From the NCBI GenBank assembly GCA_947683625.1, contig CANTUR010000046.1, positions 1,672,001-1,736,000 on the forward strand: a stretch of 64,000 nucleotides of DNA. Direction: 5' to 3'. The DNA is from Mallotus nudiflorus (lineage: Eukaryota; Streptophyta; Magnoliopsida; Malpighiales; Euphorbiaceae). Shown here piece by piece: positions 1 to 17,783 of the stretch. A program made the translations under genes and the position numbers. The stretch's first letter is position 1. Every line of letters starts with the position of its first letter. Under the pieces are notes generated by a model. That model ran no database searches and was not told the origin of the DNA. It was given only the letters and a program-made list of their open reading frames with translations.

Positions 1-803
1 TTGAAACTGTCTTTTAAAATTCTAATGTGTTAATGGATCCTATTTGACAAAAAGTAAATTTTGACTTTAGTGGTCAAATTGAGCCCTATAACTGTCCACC
101 TCACTCAATCCTTACCCGAAAAAGGATATTTTTCAAAATATGTGCTTCTTAAGTTTAGAATATTCTAAATTTAAAATATAATAGGACAAGTGTTAAGGTT
201 GTAGAGGAAAGGGATATACAATTACATAATATACCTCAAAAAGTGTCATTTATTTACACTAAGTGGCACTACTCTTATTTGCCTATAAATAGAAGCTTTA
301 AGGAAAGATTTAAGGAGCTTTTTATCACTTTTAAATAAGAGAAAAACTTTAACTTCAACATAAAAATGTAAATTGATTCACTAAATTCTCTCCAAAAAGC
401 CTTTACAAAATTAGGGAAAAATTAGAGAAATAGAGGTAAAATAATGCCAAAATTGCTCTATTCCTAATTTCTCTTCTATCTTCTTCTTAATTCCTTTCAA
501 CGATATCAAATTCAAAGACTCAAATCATAACCAAGCTCTTACAAATTCATTCATTTTAAATTAAAAACAAACTATACACCTAAACTCATTTAAAACCTTA
601 TTTGACCATTTTAACTTTAATCTCAATTCTCTTTAATCAATTGTTGTTTTTTTTATGAGTTTTTGCCTAAATTCTAAGGCTAAAAATTTTTAAGAACATC
701 ATTCTCATTTATTCTTATCTTAATTTTAGGGTTTGGGGCTTTAATTTTTAGTTTTAATTTCAAAATGTTGAATTTTTACATTATTTAGGGGATGAACAAC
801 CAA

Positions 804-888
804 ATTTGGCTCATGAATAGCCAACCGGCTATTCATGTCCTAAGTTTGGCTATTAAGGCCTCTCGGACTGGCTATTAGTGAGCCAAAT
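804..888. repeat. compound inverted repeat (nested hairpins)
   Basis: The outer arms 804-823 (ATTTGGCTCATGAATAGCCA) and 869-888 (TGGCTATTAGTGAGCCAAAT) are complementary at 18 of 20 positions. Inside, 812-822 (CATGAATAGCC) and 827-837 (GGCTATTCATG) are perfectly complementary around a 4-base loop. A further GGCTATT copy lies at 848-854. The same arm can therefore pair with two partners, giving alternative folds. It sits in AT-rich non-coding DNA with no gene close by. Confidence 0.8.
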
Positions 889-975
889 CCAATTTTTCAG
901 GCATATAATCTGGCTCTCAATGTCCCTTCATCCCAAGTGACTCTGATGATGGTTTTTAGGGTTCATATAGGTTCC

Positions 976-1195
976 AACTTGCTTAAGCATCATTCTAACA
1001 TTTTCCTAGGACCCTAGGATGATAAAATTAATGTATTTTAACAACATATTCTATTTTAGAATAATTTTATATTGATTTTCTTTTTAACTTGCTTAAGCAT
1101 CATTCTAACCTTTTCCTACGACCCTAGGATGATAGAATTAATGTATTTTAACATCATATTCTATTTTAAAATGATTTTATATTGATTTTCTTTTT
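976..1195. repeat. tandem duplication, two units of 110 bp
   Basis: Unit 1 (976-1085) and unit 2 (1086-1195) both begin AACTTGCTTAAGCATCATTC and differ at only a few bases. They abut directly. No coding content. Confidence 0.9.
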
Positions 1196-4100
1196 AATTC
1201 TTTAAACTTTTCTTTGAATTCTTTTAAGTGTGATCCTTACTCTTGCCTTTGAATAATGATTGTGATTATGTTTATTTTATTAATTTTCTATATGATTTAT
1301 GACTTATTTTGGTGTTAATTCATGTTTTGATTATTGATTAGCTTACATTAGAGTCTTATTATTAGTAGTGAGTGGTTTATTGCATTGATTGTTGTTTTAA
1401 CCTCTCATTGACATTATTTGTTCAATTCATGACCTAATTTTGGGGTTTTTATTATTTATGAGTCATTTTGATTGTGTTTTTGTTTATTATGAACCTTAAT
1501 TTGTGAGTCTTATGAAGTTATTATTAATTTATAAGTCCTAATTTGTATATCTTGTGTTCTAAGTGTTTGTTGTTGCAACCTTTGATTCAAGCACCTTATT
1601 TATTTGTTTTATTTTCAATTTAGAGTCTTATGAGTCACAATTTGCATATTTTCTATTTTGATTAAGTCAATTTAGGGTTTTTATGTATTGTTGATAATTT
1701 GTGAACCAATTTTGCTTCTAATGTAATGTGTGTTTATTTGGTGTCTCAAGTCTAATCAGAGTCTAGTTTATTGTTATTTATAATGTGAATGTATTAAGTT
1801 GTTATTTAATGTTGCTTTCTTAATTATGCTAACCTTCTTTACTTTAGTCTAAGCTATGCTATTAAGTACTATATTAATTCTTTATTTCTACTCCTATTTC
1901 TTTCCATTATTGCATTTTTATGCATTCATGTGCTTTTATGCATATCATTTGCTTGATTCATGTCACTATTATGTGTGTGCTCATTTTTAGATCCTCTAGA
2001 TGCATATTTGCATGCACCATGACCTGTATCATGCATTATTCTTGCATGCACCATGAACTTATTTAATACTTGTGTGAGCATACATTTACATTAGCATCAT
2101 TTATTGCATTTTATGTGTATCTCTGGTTATCAATCTCAAGTAATCTCAATTACTAACCTCTTCTAACTCCTACTAACATTTGCTTTTATTGTCATTTACT
2201 TTACAAGCATTTCTTATTATTTATTATTCTTGATTATCAATTATCAATTTATGATATATGGTGTTATGTTTTATCATAATCTAAGTTGTCAATCTATTTG
2301 TCTTGATATTTATGTTTTGTATGTTCTATAATATCAATCTCCAATCTCTACTCCTAATCTAATTTCTCTTTTTATTTGCCTTTAAATATTTGTAATATTA
2401 TCATTATATGTCCCTCTTATTATTATTATTTATGCTTTATCTTGTTATGAGATCAATTATATTGAACTCACTTTTATTGTTTGTGCTTAATTTATGCATA
2501 ATTTAGTATTATAAAACAATAATTTACCAAAAATGAACCAAGGTATTCTTTATTTTTTGGGGTAATTAATGGAATAAAATAAAATGAATCTTTCAATATG
2601 CTTTCTCATAGTTAATCACCTTTGTTATTTTAATAAATTGAATTTTCCATTTTTTTTCCCTTAATTTCCTTCTATTTAATAAACGTCACTCATTTTCTAC
2701 TTTTTACTCAATAGGGAATTTTGCATTTACCTTAATAAATATGTTTTATTTTTATTTCTTATTTTCTTCGTTTCACATTTTATTTATAATTTTTCAAAAC
2801 CACTTTGCTTTTGCTAAATCTAACACCTTTTGTGTTTTATTCATTGTTGATCATGGACATCATTCAAATGCATGAATATGGATCACAATTTCTTTTGTTC
2901 TCTAATTTTTCAAATAAATCATTTAGTTACGTGTTCAGTAATTTATGATGTGAGAAACATTCATTCAAGGAATAAAATTGATATTTTATTACCTAATTTG
3001 ATGGAAACTCATTTTATGAATTAATGGTTCACATAATTCATAAAAAATTATCATTACATGTTTTTCAAACTCTTTTTAATTTAGATTCTAAAAATTGTTC
3101 ATTTTAATTTATTTTTTGAAAGCCAATTTAAAACTTATTTTTAAGCATTTTATACTTATTTTCTATTTTTTAAAGTGATTTCTCTTTTAAAATGTTTTAT
3201 GACCTTAAAATTTGGAATATGGCACAATATTCATTAAGAGGATGTTCATAAATGTATTAGTCATTCTTATCTTTTATCGCTTTTAATTTATTGCTTTTAA
3301 TTTATTTTCTTATTTTCTTTTATAGCATATTTGTTCATAATATAATTGTGATATGCTATAGATGAGTAGTTTTTTTTTTTTTTTTTTGCTTGCCATGTTC
3401 ATATGATCCATGCATCATATGGCATTTTAATGTTTGCATGTTTACATTTTACAATTCTATGTTATTTTTATACATCTTGTTAAGCTCATGCATCTTACCA
3501 TGTTCATGCATATTATTTATTGTTATGTGCTTTTGTGTAAATATTGTGTTTAAATTTGCATGTAGTAGTTAATCTGTAATAGTATATATTTCTTGAAAGC
3601 ACTGTATAAAACTCATAAGGCCACCCTTGCTCATCATCCAGACGATATGAAGATGCGTCAAATATAAAGAGTCTATTAAATATAAAGAGTTTATTCCTAC
3701 TAACATCAATATTCAAACCTAATGCTTTATCTAATGGCTAAATGCAGTTCTAAGCGAGGGATATGAGTTTACCTTAGTCCCTAAATAGACAATTTCTTGG
3801 GTGATATCGAGTGGTGACTCCCTATTTCTCCTGCTTGAATAAAGGGTTATAAGTGCACTTATGTCATCCCTAAACTCTTTTAGTATTCCTCTTACTAACC
3901 CATTGTTTTCCTATAATAAGGAAAAAAGGTTTATGATCCAAAGAGTGTTGAGTCAGACCCGTTGGCGTCAACAAGAATGCTTTAAGAAAATTGAAGAACC
4001 TATGATGAAGACTTAAATCAAGTTATAAGGAGCTACAATACATAAAAGATAACAATATCCAAGGAGTAAATAAAAAGAAAGCAATATCCAAGAAGTATAT

Positions 4101-6700
4101 TTAAGTTTCTAAGATGGCAATAAGAAGTTTATAGCTACTGAAGCAAGGACGAGTGTTGAAAATATACCTTAGTACCGACTTTAAATTAAGTTTGAATAAG
4201 TCTTAGTAGTTTTTATATTTCTATTTTATTTTCAAGTTGTCAACAAAATATGTAGATTTGTCGCAAATTTTTTTGTTAATTTTTGTTATAATGTTATGTA
4301 TATAAATATCATCTTCATCACTTAAATAATGTGAAGTTTTCTACAACTCAAAATTACCAATACTTACTAATACAATTTTATATTGTTGCAATTTTCTTAA
4401 TTTATGTTAAAAAGTAATTAGTATTAGTTATTTTTATTTTATTTTGAGTAAAAATACTCTTATTATGTATATTGATTCGTGGATGTAGGTTTTTATGTCT
4501 AATCATATATATTTTTTAATTTTCCTTTCATATTTTTTTATATTTATTTTTTATTTAAAATTTATTATGGTATTGAAGTGGGTTTAATCCATATTTTTTC
4601 AAATACTCAATCTATGGATTTGAGCCAATTTTTTTTTTAGTTTCTTTATGCAAATGTTCAAGTCACATTATGCTTGCACAATTATTCTTAATTGAAAAGA
4701 GTTTCTTCTAAACCACATGGTTGGCCCATATATATGCCATGTCAGTTTATCAAACTATTGCGTCATATGGATTGTTATATCATAGACCCCTGTTCATATT
4801 ACAATATGAACCAATAGTCATTGCAAGTGTGAAATAAAAAATGCGCGCATGTTTTGTTTTTTCATCAACATTTTTCTTTTTGCACAGATTCATTGACCTT
4901 TACTTGCAAGTTTAATGAACTTGCAGGTGAAGATTAATGAGTATGCAATATGTTCATTTATCTTTATATACATATTCATTGATCTTCATCTAAAAATTTA
5001 TTAATCTTCTCCTATAGATTCATGTCCATTTACAAAGCCAAAACCCAAAACATCAAAAACAAAAAATTAATGACACTATCTCTAACTCACTTTATCATCA
5101 CTATCCATTTATAGAGACAATAATGGGTATACAAAAGCCAAAAATGCAATTCAAATTGAAAAAGAAAGAAAAATAAAAATCCAATCCATGACCTTCTCTA
5201 CCCATCACTATGTTCTTTTATTAAAAAAAGAAGTGTGGTGATGATTTTAATTATGTGAAGGAGAAAAAATGCAAAGAGGGTGCATTAGACCAGGGGTTAA
5301 ACTTTGTGTTAAATTTTGTTTTAATTAGTTAATTTCTCTTTATACTTGTAGTAATTAATAGGTTAATTGATCAAAACAATGAAGTTCATTGATCTTCACT
5401 TTTATGTTCAAGAAAGTCAATGAATTCCCATGTCAAAATCAATGAGTCTGTTGCAAGTTCATTGACCTTTGCCTACAGGTTTAAATGAACATGCAGGTCA
5501 AGATCAATGAATTTTGCTACAGGTTCACAGATCTTCACCTGTAGGTTCATAGACCTTCACTATAGGTTCACATTCAATTTATTCTCTATTTAATAATACA
5601 TGAACTTCCGATCAATAACACATGAATCTTTCCATTACAACTACTAAGTTTATATGAAAAAAATAAACAACTACAATAAAATAATTTGTAGTCAAAATTC
5701 AATCTAAAAAAATTCTAAAAAAATACTAAAAGAAGAAGAAAAAGAATGGGCAGCTATTGAATTTCAAAAGAACATATGTGTAACTTTCGCAAATCTTCCC
5801 TGGTTTTAAAACATTTGACAGACACCTTTCTTCTTGGTTTCGAAGCATTTAAAAGCCACTGATCCAAAAAAAATAAACAAAGTGTAGAAAAGAGAAGGTA
5901 GGAATTGTGACCAAAAAGAAGGAAAAGCAAGAAAAAGAAAAAGAGAAGCATCTCGTGACTGGAGAAGAGAAGAGAGCATAACGGTAATGACCAGAGAAAA
6001 GAAGAGAAGAGAGCAGAGCATTAAAAAAAGAGAAAATAAGCATTAAAAGAAGGAAGAGAAAGTGTTAAAATAAAACACTCACACGTGCAATAGATTCTTA
6101 ATTCATAATGTAATATGGACAGAGGTCCATGACATAATTTATGGTGCCATATCTAATCAAGCCTAGTACGTGTGTTTATAGATCCTATTAATTTCTTAAC
6201 AATTTTTAAAATAAAGTTGAGTTTGCTCTTTAATTATGGTTTTCAAATATTTCTAATAATGATGCCTGTTTAATAATAATTTTTTTAGTGTTGATAGTCA
6301 TTTCAGTTTCATAATTGCTTTTCTAGATTTGTTGCTTGTAAATTGTGCATTTTATATGATACCATGCATAACTTGAAAATTATTGGAAAGTAAAACTTAC
6401 AAATATATTTTTTATATTATTGCAATGTAGAAAAAATAAGTTTGAGGAGTAATTAACGTAAGTTATTTCTATTTTGTTTTGAGTATAAATATTCATAATT
6501 GTATATTATGAAAGACAATAAAAAAATAATAAATGAAATATAATAGTAATTTATATATAGATTATTATATTGAATCAAGTAAATTTCTTTTCTTTTTCTA
6601 TATTTTAATTTCTTTCTTTAAAATTTATCGGAATTATTATTATTTTTTAAATAATGATTTTTTAGAGGGAGGAGGGGAAGCAGTATTCAAACTTTCAACT

Positions 6701-7550
6701 TGATATGAACCTTACCTATAACAAAGATAGAATGTGCATCCAACTTTAAAATCTATCCCAAGTATCATTAAGGATAGGTTGTGTTGATGGAGCTAAACCC
6801 CTTACTTATTAAATTGAAGCAAGATACTTAGCTATTAAAAGATGAACAATCACACAATTCTAAGTCTAATCTAACCTAGCAATTGTAATGAAAGGTAGAT
6901 GTAAAACAATTCAAGTAAACTTGTAAAGTTTCAAAAGAACAAAGTTAAGGGAAAACCTCACTTAATTGATTAGAATTGTCAAATAATACATCCAAATTCA
7001 TTCTACATATGTTTACCCTTATATAGGCATATAAACAACTTAACCCTTAAAGGAAAATGTTTTCTTTCTTATTCCTAAAGATACCTATATAGGAAAATCT
7101 TTAATTAAAAAGGTTTCCTTTAAAAATAGGACAACTAATAACAACTCATCTTTGAAAAGTTAAAATTAACAACTTATAATAAATCATCTTTGAAAAGTCA
7201 AAATTGACAACTAATGACAAATCATTATAACTAAGCAAAATGACAACTCATGATAACAAGTATTGAAGCATGACATGTCACATGCCATGTAGGATGTTGA
7301 CCATTGACCCTTAACTTTGACTTATTGACTCTTTGACTTTGACTTATTAACTTGGACTTGAAATATCCTTGAATCTTCTCACATTTTCTAGAATCTTCTA
7401 AAATCTTCCTTATTGACTTCAAAATAGGAAAAAACTCCAAAATTCGTCCATATCAAGCTAATTAATTTCAAAATATGAAATTAAGCTAACTAGCTTAAAT
7501 TCTTCATCATTTGGCTTCATGTTTACACTTTGTAAACCTTTTAGGGTTCA
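6701..7550 (-). repeat. 3' LTR of the short LTR element
   Basis: This is the partner of 8910-9704. It keeps an extra stretch, about 7020-7075, that is shortened in the other copy. It contains two units of AACTCATCTTTGAAAAGT(T/C)A at about 7143 and 7182. Confidence 0.75.
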
Positions 7551-8088
7551 TATTATTCCCTCCTTCTTGAAGATGATTCGCCCTCGAATTATAGCTATCT
7601 TCTAAAGTTGATAAATTCATAAATCCTCCAAGGTTAAACACAAACTCCTTGGTTAAAAACTTCTCCTTTGAAATGATGATCCACACAAGTAGCTTCAACA
7701 TAACTTGAACTTAATAGCACATTTAAAACATAGAACTTCTGTTCATGAACATGTAAGGATTGAATTCTTGTTGCCTCTTTCTAAACTTGAAATATGAGTA
7801 TCTCAAGTTCATCTTGCTATGAGAAAAGACTTTATAGATTCTCCTATAGGCATAAGATACTTCGACTACATCATCAAATGGATCTTCTTCATATGATATA
7901 GAAGCTTGCAAAATAACTTTGAAAACACTAGAAAAAGAAAGATTAAAATTATTAGTATAATAATAATGAATAACTATCTCTTTATCCTCTTTCTTTTATG
8001 CACAAACTTCTAGGTTTTCCTCTTCATGATGCATATACACTTCATGATCATAAGGTGTACTCTTAGTAACTTCTTTAGTAGTTAATCC

Positions 8089-8710
8089 TTACACAACTTC
8101 ACTAGATTGCTCAAAACTTTGCAAACACTCCTTATTATCTTTAATAACTTCAACAATTTCATTATTCTTGGATTCACACACTATCATTGTCCCCCTATGA
8201 GGACCTACTTCCTTTTCATACTCCAAAGCAAGTTCAATTACAACCATTAAAGAGTTAGAAGATTCTAATTGCACTTCTTTCTTTAATCTCTTACCAATCT
8301 CACACTTAAGCCCATTGATGAAATTTGTAATTTTTTGCCTTTCGAATTCACCTACATCACTTACAATTACAAACAACTTAAACTTTTTAACATAATCATT
8401 AACACATAATTCATCACCTTATTTAAGCCTTTTGTAATTCAAGATGAAGAATAAAATGTCTAGTCATTACCATCTTCATTATCTCCTAATTTTTAATCTC
8501 ACTAAGCTCATTCATTCTCCACGATGCCATCAAATCTTCCCACCATATAGCTGCATGACCTAAAAATTTAAAAGAAGCAAGTTTACACTTTTGGAAATCA
8601 TTTAATTCAAGAGAATCAAATATTTCCTCCATTTGTTGCACCCATTCCAAATAAATATAAGGATCATCCCCACTAAGAAAATAAGGCATGTCCATAATGA
8701 CCACACTCAA
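8089..8710 (-). pseudogene. gag fragment of the short LTR element
   Basis: Two open stretches (8710-8486 and 8376-8089) read as parts of one retrotransposon gag capsid domain. The first contains DPYIYLEWVQQMEEIFDSLE and, further on, AAIWWEDL, the tryptophan-rich pattern of Retrotrans_gag. The second contains FINGLKCEIGKRLK followed by ELALEYEK, also in family order. They are separated by about 110 bp with stops, so the reading frame is broken. No zinc knuckle, protease or RT follows. The role in an intact element would be virus-like particle assembly. Confidence 0.65.
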
Positions 8711-8893
8711 AGATAATTTAAAAAGATAGAAAAAAAATCTTCATAAAGCACTCCTTTAACGTGTTTATACTCAAGGATGTGAATGCTCTCATGTTTAACT
8801 CAATTTTTTTTAATAATATATGAAGAATTGAGAAAAAGAAAAGAATAGATAATGCATGAAAATTAAAGGATACATAACCGAACCTTGAAGTTT

Positions 8894-8906
8894 AACTCTG
8901 ATACCA
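8894..8906 (-). promoter_or_regulatory. primer-binding site (tRNA-Met type)
   Basis: On the minus strand TGGTATCAGAGTT follows the 5' LTR end after three bases. This is the usual start of the primer-binding site of plant elements primed by initiator tRNA-Met. Confidence 0.75.
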
Positions 8907-8909
8907 AAC

Positions 8910-9704
8910 TGATAAAAACCCTACCTATAACAAAGATAGAATACGCATCCAACTTTGAAATCTAGCCCAATGATCATCAAGGATAGGTTATGTTGATAGA
9001 GCTAAACCCCTGTTTATTAAATTGAAGCAATATACTTAATTATTAAAATATGAACAATCACACAGTTCTAAGTCTAATCTAACCTAGCAATTATAATGAA
9101 AGGTAGATATGAAATAAGTCAAGTAAACTTGCAAAGTTTCAAAAAAAAAAAAAAACAAAGTCAACTGAAAACCTCACTTAATTGATTAAAATTGTCAAAT
9201 AATACATCCAAATTCATTCTACATATGTTTAGCCTTATTATCAAAGATATCTATATAGGAAAATCCTTATTAAGAAATTTTCCTTTAAAAATAGGACAAC
9301 TAATGACAATTCGTTTTTGAGAAGTCAAAATTGACAACTTATGACAACTCATATTTGAAAAGTCAAAATTGACAACTAATGATAACTCATTACAACTAAG
9401 CAAATTGATAACTCATAACAATTAAGTATTGAAGCATGTCATGTTATATGTCATGTAGAATTTTGACCATTGACTTTGACTTTAACTTTGACTCGTTGAC
9501 TTATTAACTTGGACTTGTAATATTTTTTAATTTTCTCACATCTTCTAAAATGTTCTTAAATCTTTCTTATTGACTTCAAAATCGAAAAAATTTCAAAATT
9601 TATCTATATCAAGCTAATTAATTTCAAAATATGAAATTAAACTAATTAATTTGAATTTTTTATCATTTGACTTCATACTTACACTTTACAATTCTTAGGG
9701 TCCA
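8910..9704 (-). repeat. 5' LTR of the short LTR element
   Basis: This copy matches 6701-7550 over its length. The shared landmarks are CCTATAACAAAGATAGAAT near one end and AGGGT(C/T)CATATTAT near the other. On the minus strand it ends in CA just before the primer-binding site. Internally it has short tandem units with the word TGACAACTCAT/TGATAACTCAT separated by about 30-40 bases. Confidence 0.75.
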
Positions 9705-9708
9705 TATT

Positions 9709-10070
9709 ATAACTTCTATAAAGTATCAAAACTCCACCACTGGATGATAAACTATCCATCTTAGACAAGCTTGGCAAATTTATCGGATTATGAAATGCTT
9801 TGACTGTGTACATGTGATGAGATCATTATTATCATAGTGCATGCGTCATTTTCATGTCAAAAAAAAAATAAGTTTGACGGTTGAAAGGATTGATATTTCC
9901 TTCTGTATTGAGCCCCCCACAGTCATTTTTTTCAAGCATTACGAAGAAAATTGAAGCAAAAAGGGGGCCACAAATTAAAAGGTAAAATAGACAAAAGTCT
10001 AGGAATCCTGACCTTGTTACTAATCTGCTTTTGACAGCTTCCTTTCTTGCTTTCTCCCTCAATAATTCAA

Positions 10071-10114
<44 letters not shown>

Positions 10115-10852
10115 ACAAAACAGAGAATATATTAAGCACTAGAAAAAAGAATACAATGCAAGTCTTTTTGCAGTAACAGCTGCAGTTCAAATTAATATAT
10201 TAAACTACGGTAATGGCAATTTTATAATTATTGTTTTGTTTTTAGTATTTTAATTTAGGCTGTGGCGCCTAACCTGGAGCCAGGAAATCTTGATGTTATT
10301 TGGTATGTAAGAATTGAATGTTAAAAGAAAGTCCACTGCTTAGTACAGGTAATAGTATACTATCTTGTCATTCGGCCAAGATATTAACTGAAGGCTTAAG
10401 TTCAATTCTCACTTTTATATGCTCTCTCTTCAAAAATTTTTATGTAAGAAACAAGTGCAAAAAATGTTAACAGAAAAATAAATATACAGTGCTATTCACA
10501 AAAGCACAATTTTATTAAAAAAAAAAACCATTAAAACTAATGTCTACATCAACTACCATCAAATAAGAAACACTATAGTCATCATTTTTTAATTATTATT
10601 GTTTATTCACTGTATAGTCATTATTGAAATGATTCACTAATGCAATCATTCAATTATTTTTCATAATAATTATTGTACACTGTTAGTTCATTTTATATAA
10701 TGACAACAGAATTTAGGGTGTAAACCAGCGGAAGGGCTATATTGTATTTCAGAAGAGAGAGAGTACAAAACTAATTTTATCAGCAGCCAGTAAAGTATAG
10801 GCTTCCTAGTTACCTCTAGCTGAGAAGGAAAGATTCTAACAGCTTGCAACAA
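9709..10852. other. intergenic region upstream of the receptor kinase
   Basis: There is no supported gene. It holds an (AT)n microsatellite at 10074-10110 and AT-rich sequence up to the kinase start, so it must include that gene's promoter. I could not single out a convincing TATA box. The 76-codon minus-strand frame at 9832-10062 shows no family motif. Confidence 0.6.
10074..10110. repeat. (AT)n microsatellite
   Basis: About 18 consecutive AT units, roughly 750 bp upstream of the kinase start codon. Confidence 0.95.
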
Positions 10853-15788
<4,936 letters not shown>

Positions 15789-15950
15789 AAGAGACTAAAA
15801 GATTTTAGAGGCAAAGGGAAACGGATTAAAAGACAAAAAAAAAAAAAAGACTTAAGCATGCTTCGTTGCTAATTAATTATATATGATTTGTTTTTAACTT
15901 TGTTTTTATTTTCATATTTTTGTGATCTTGTAATTGCATACAATCACAAC

Positions 15951-16088
15951 ATAAGAGTATAAGTGTAATCGAACTGAATTTAAAAAAAATTTAAGTTTGA
16001 CTTATTTTAAAATTATCGAATAGGAGTATAAGTGTAATCGAACTGACGTTTAAAAAAATTAAGTTTGTCTTATGTAAAAATTATCGAA
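15951..16088. repeat. tandem duplication, period 69 bp
   Basis: Both units share GAGTATAAGTGTAATCGAAC and a following A-rich stretch ending in ATTATCGAA. Unit starts are 15951 and 16020. Confidence 0.85.
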
Positions 16089-17465
16089 TTCAAGTTGAGT
16101 TCGAATTTGTTAAACTTTCAAAATTCTAACTCAAACTTGATTCGTAATTGTATTTGACGAGTTTGAGTCAAACTTACAAGATAGCCAAGCTCAGCACATA
16201 ATTGAATGGTTCAGGTATCATAATTATTTGGCTCAATTTGCCTTTCAAATACATAGTTTGCACATGTGCTAGATAATAACATTTATAAATTGTTCATTTA
16301 TCTTTTTCATTTTCAATGTGGAATTTTGTATCATAAAACTATTCGCCATAAAAATTTATATTTTCCTTGCAACTTTTTTTTTACCTCTTCAATGTGAGAT
16401 TTTAAATCTCAGCATTATATGCTACAACTACATACATATTTATTTTTTCAAGCTAAAAGTAAAATAGCTAATTATGATTGAGTTTTAGTTTCTGCAATTT
16501 ATAATAATTTTTATATTTTGTTGAACTAGTACCTCAAACCATATCATTTCAAAATTTTTTGTGAAATTTTAATTTTTACAATGTGTCACTTAGAGAAAAA
16601 AAAAATAAATCAATGTTGTTTCACCTTTTTAATTTTTACTATTTTTATGTTTAAATTAATTTTTAAATTTTTTAACTTATTAATCTATTTTATTTACTTA
16701 ATGCTATTATTGATGCTAATATTAATTTAAATTACAAATATATAATTTTTATTATATTTAATAATGTCTTTTTACTTAATAGTGCATTACTTTTTTTATC
16801 ATATTTACTCAAAATTATAGTTACTTAATACTAATACTAATTTACACAAAAATTATATATTATACACATATGGTTTCTAATTATACTTACTAATTTAGGC
16901 TTTAATTACTTAAGACTAAATTAATATTATATAGTATTTACTTAATAATCTAAATTTTATTCACTTAATACAAATACTAATTTCAAAACTACAAAATTTA
17001 TCATCAATTAAAATTTTTTAATAGTGTTTATTTATTTAATATTATTAATGCTTAATAATTTATATAATTAGATTTATTTAATACAAATTTTAATATTAGT
17101 ATTAATTTATAAAATAATTAATTTTATTATTAATATCAAATTTTTATTATAAATTTTAAAAAATCTTATTACAAATATAATTTTTTTCTTGAATTAAAAA
17201 CTTTAATTGCATTATATAGTACTTACTTAATGTTATATTTTATTATATTTAATTAAATTCTTATTTTAAAAAGAATTATTCACTTTTTTCTTTTATACTA
17301 CTAGTATGTTAAAAATAATTTTAAAAAAACTTAAATTAAATTACATTAAAAATTATAACTTCAACAAAAAATTTTCTTTTTGTTGACAGAATCAAATTAA
17401 ATAAAAAAACATATATTTATTCTAATTTTATTAAATCTATCCTATTATTCAATACTTAATTAACT

Positions 17466-17599
17466 TATATATATATAAAGCTATGATTTAGTCAAATTAA
17501 ATTAACAATTATAATTTTAACAAAAATTGTTGTTAAAAAATTAAGAAAAAAATATAGATAGGTACCTTATAGTTTGAACCCTAATCACTTTTTGACCTA

Positions 17600-17656
<57 letters not shown>

Positions 17657-17783
17657 GCTATGATTTAGTCAAATTAAATTAAAAATTATAATTTTAACAA
17701 AATTTGCTGTTAAAAAATTAAGGGAAAAGTATAGATAAGTACCCTATAGTTTGAACCCTAATCACTTTTTGACTTGTGGTTTG
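17466..17783. repeat. direct repeat flanking an (AT)n run
   Basis: GCTATGATTTAGTCAAATTA begins at 17480 and again at 17657, and similarity continues for about 130 bp to CACTTTTTGAC in both. The copies are separated by an (AT)n microsatellite at about 17604-17653. The duplication probably arose by slippage or unequal exchange at the AT runs. Confidence 0.85.

Larger units (their letters stand above)
1..6700. other. AT-rich non-coding region, probably old repeat DNA
   Basis: I see no gene here: open frames are short, AT-driven and match no family I recognise. It holds a hairpin block at 804-888, a 110-bp tandem duplication at 976-1195, a poly-T tract at about 3370-3388, and short degenerate repeats with words like TTCATTGACCTT and TGCAGGT at 4880-5570. 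A purine-rich stretch lies at 5850-6065. The texture of 1-3970 (many TTATGCAT-like words, no coding) resembles a long plant LTR, but I could not find a partner copy or clear ends. Confidence 0.6.
6701..9708 (-). mobile_element. short non-autonomous LTR retrotransposon, minus strand
   Basis: Two direct repeats of about 0.8 kb flank 1.36 kb of internal DNA. Read on the minus strand, the 5' LTR is about 9704-8910 and the 3' LTR about 7550-6701. Directly inside the 5' LTR is a primer-binding site, TGGTATCAGAGTT (8906-8894), typical of elements primed by initiator tRNA-Met. Just before the 3' LTR is a purine-rich tract, AAGAAGGAGGG (about 7569-7559). Only gag fragments are present and no pol, so the element would have needed proteins in trans. 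Possible target duplication AGTTA/AGTTG flanks the ends, 4 of 5 matching; the exact ends are uncertain by a few bases. Confidence 0.75.

Noticed and set aside
3950..3985. TTGGCGTCAACA as a primer-binding site of an LTR element
   Set aside because: It only partly resembles known sites, no clear LTR end precedes it and no retroelement proteins follow.
5754..6043. Overlapping Phe/Leu-rich minus-strand frames
   Set aside because: They are translations of a purine-rich low-complexity tract in three frames.
10844..10852. Start of the receptor kinase at 10844
   Set aside because: The codon at 10844 is TTG. The first ATG in frame is at 10853, and it gives a normal signal peptide.
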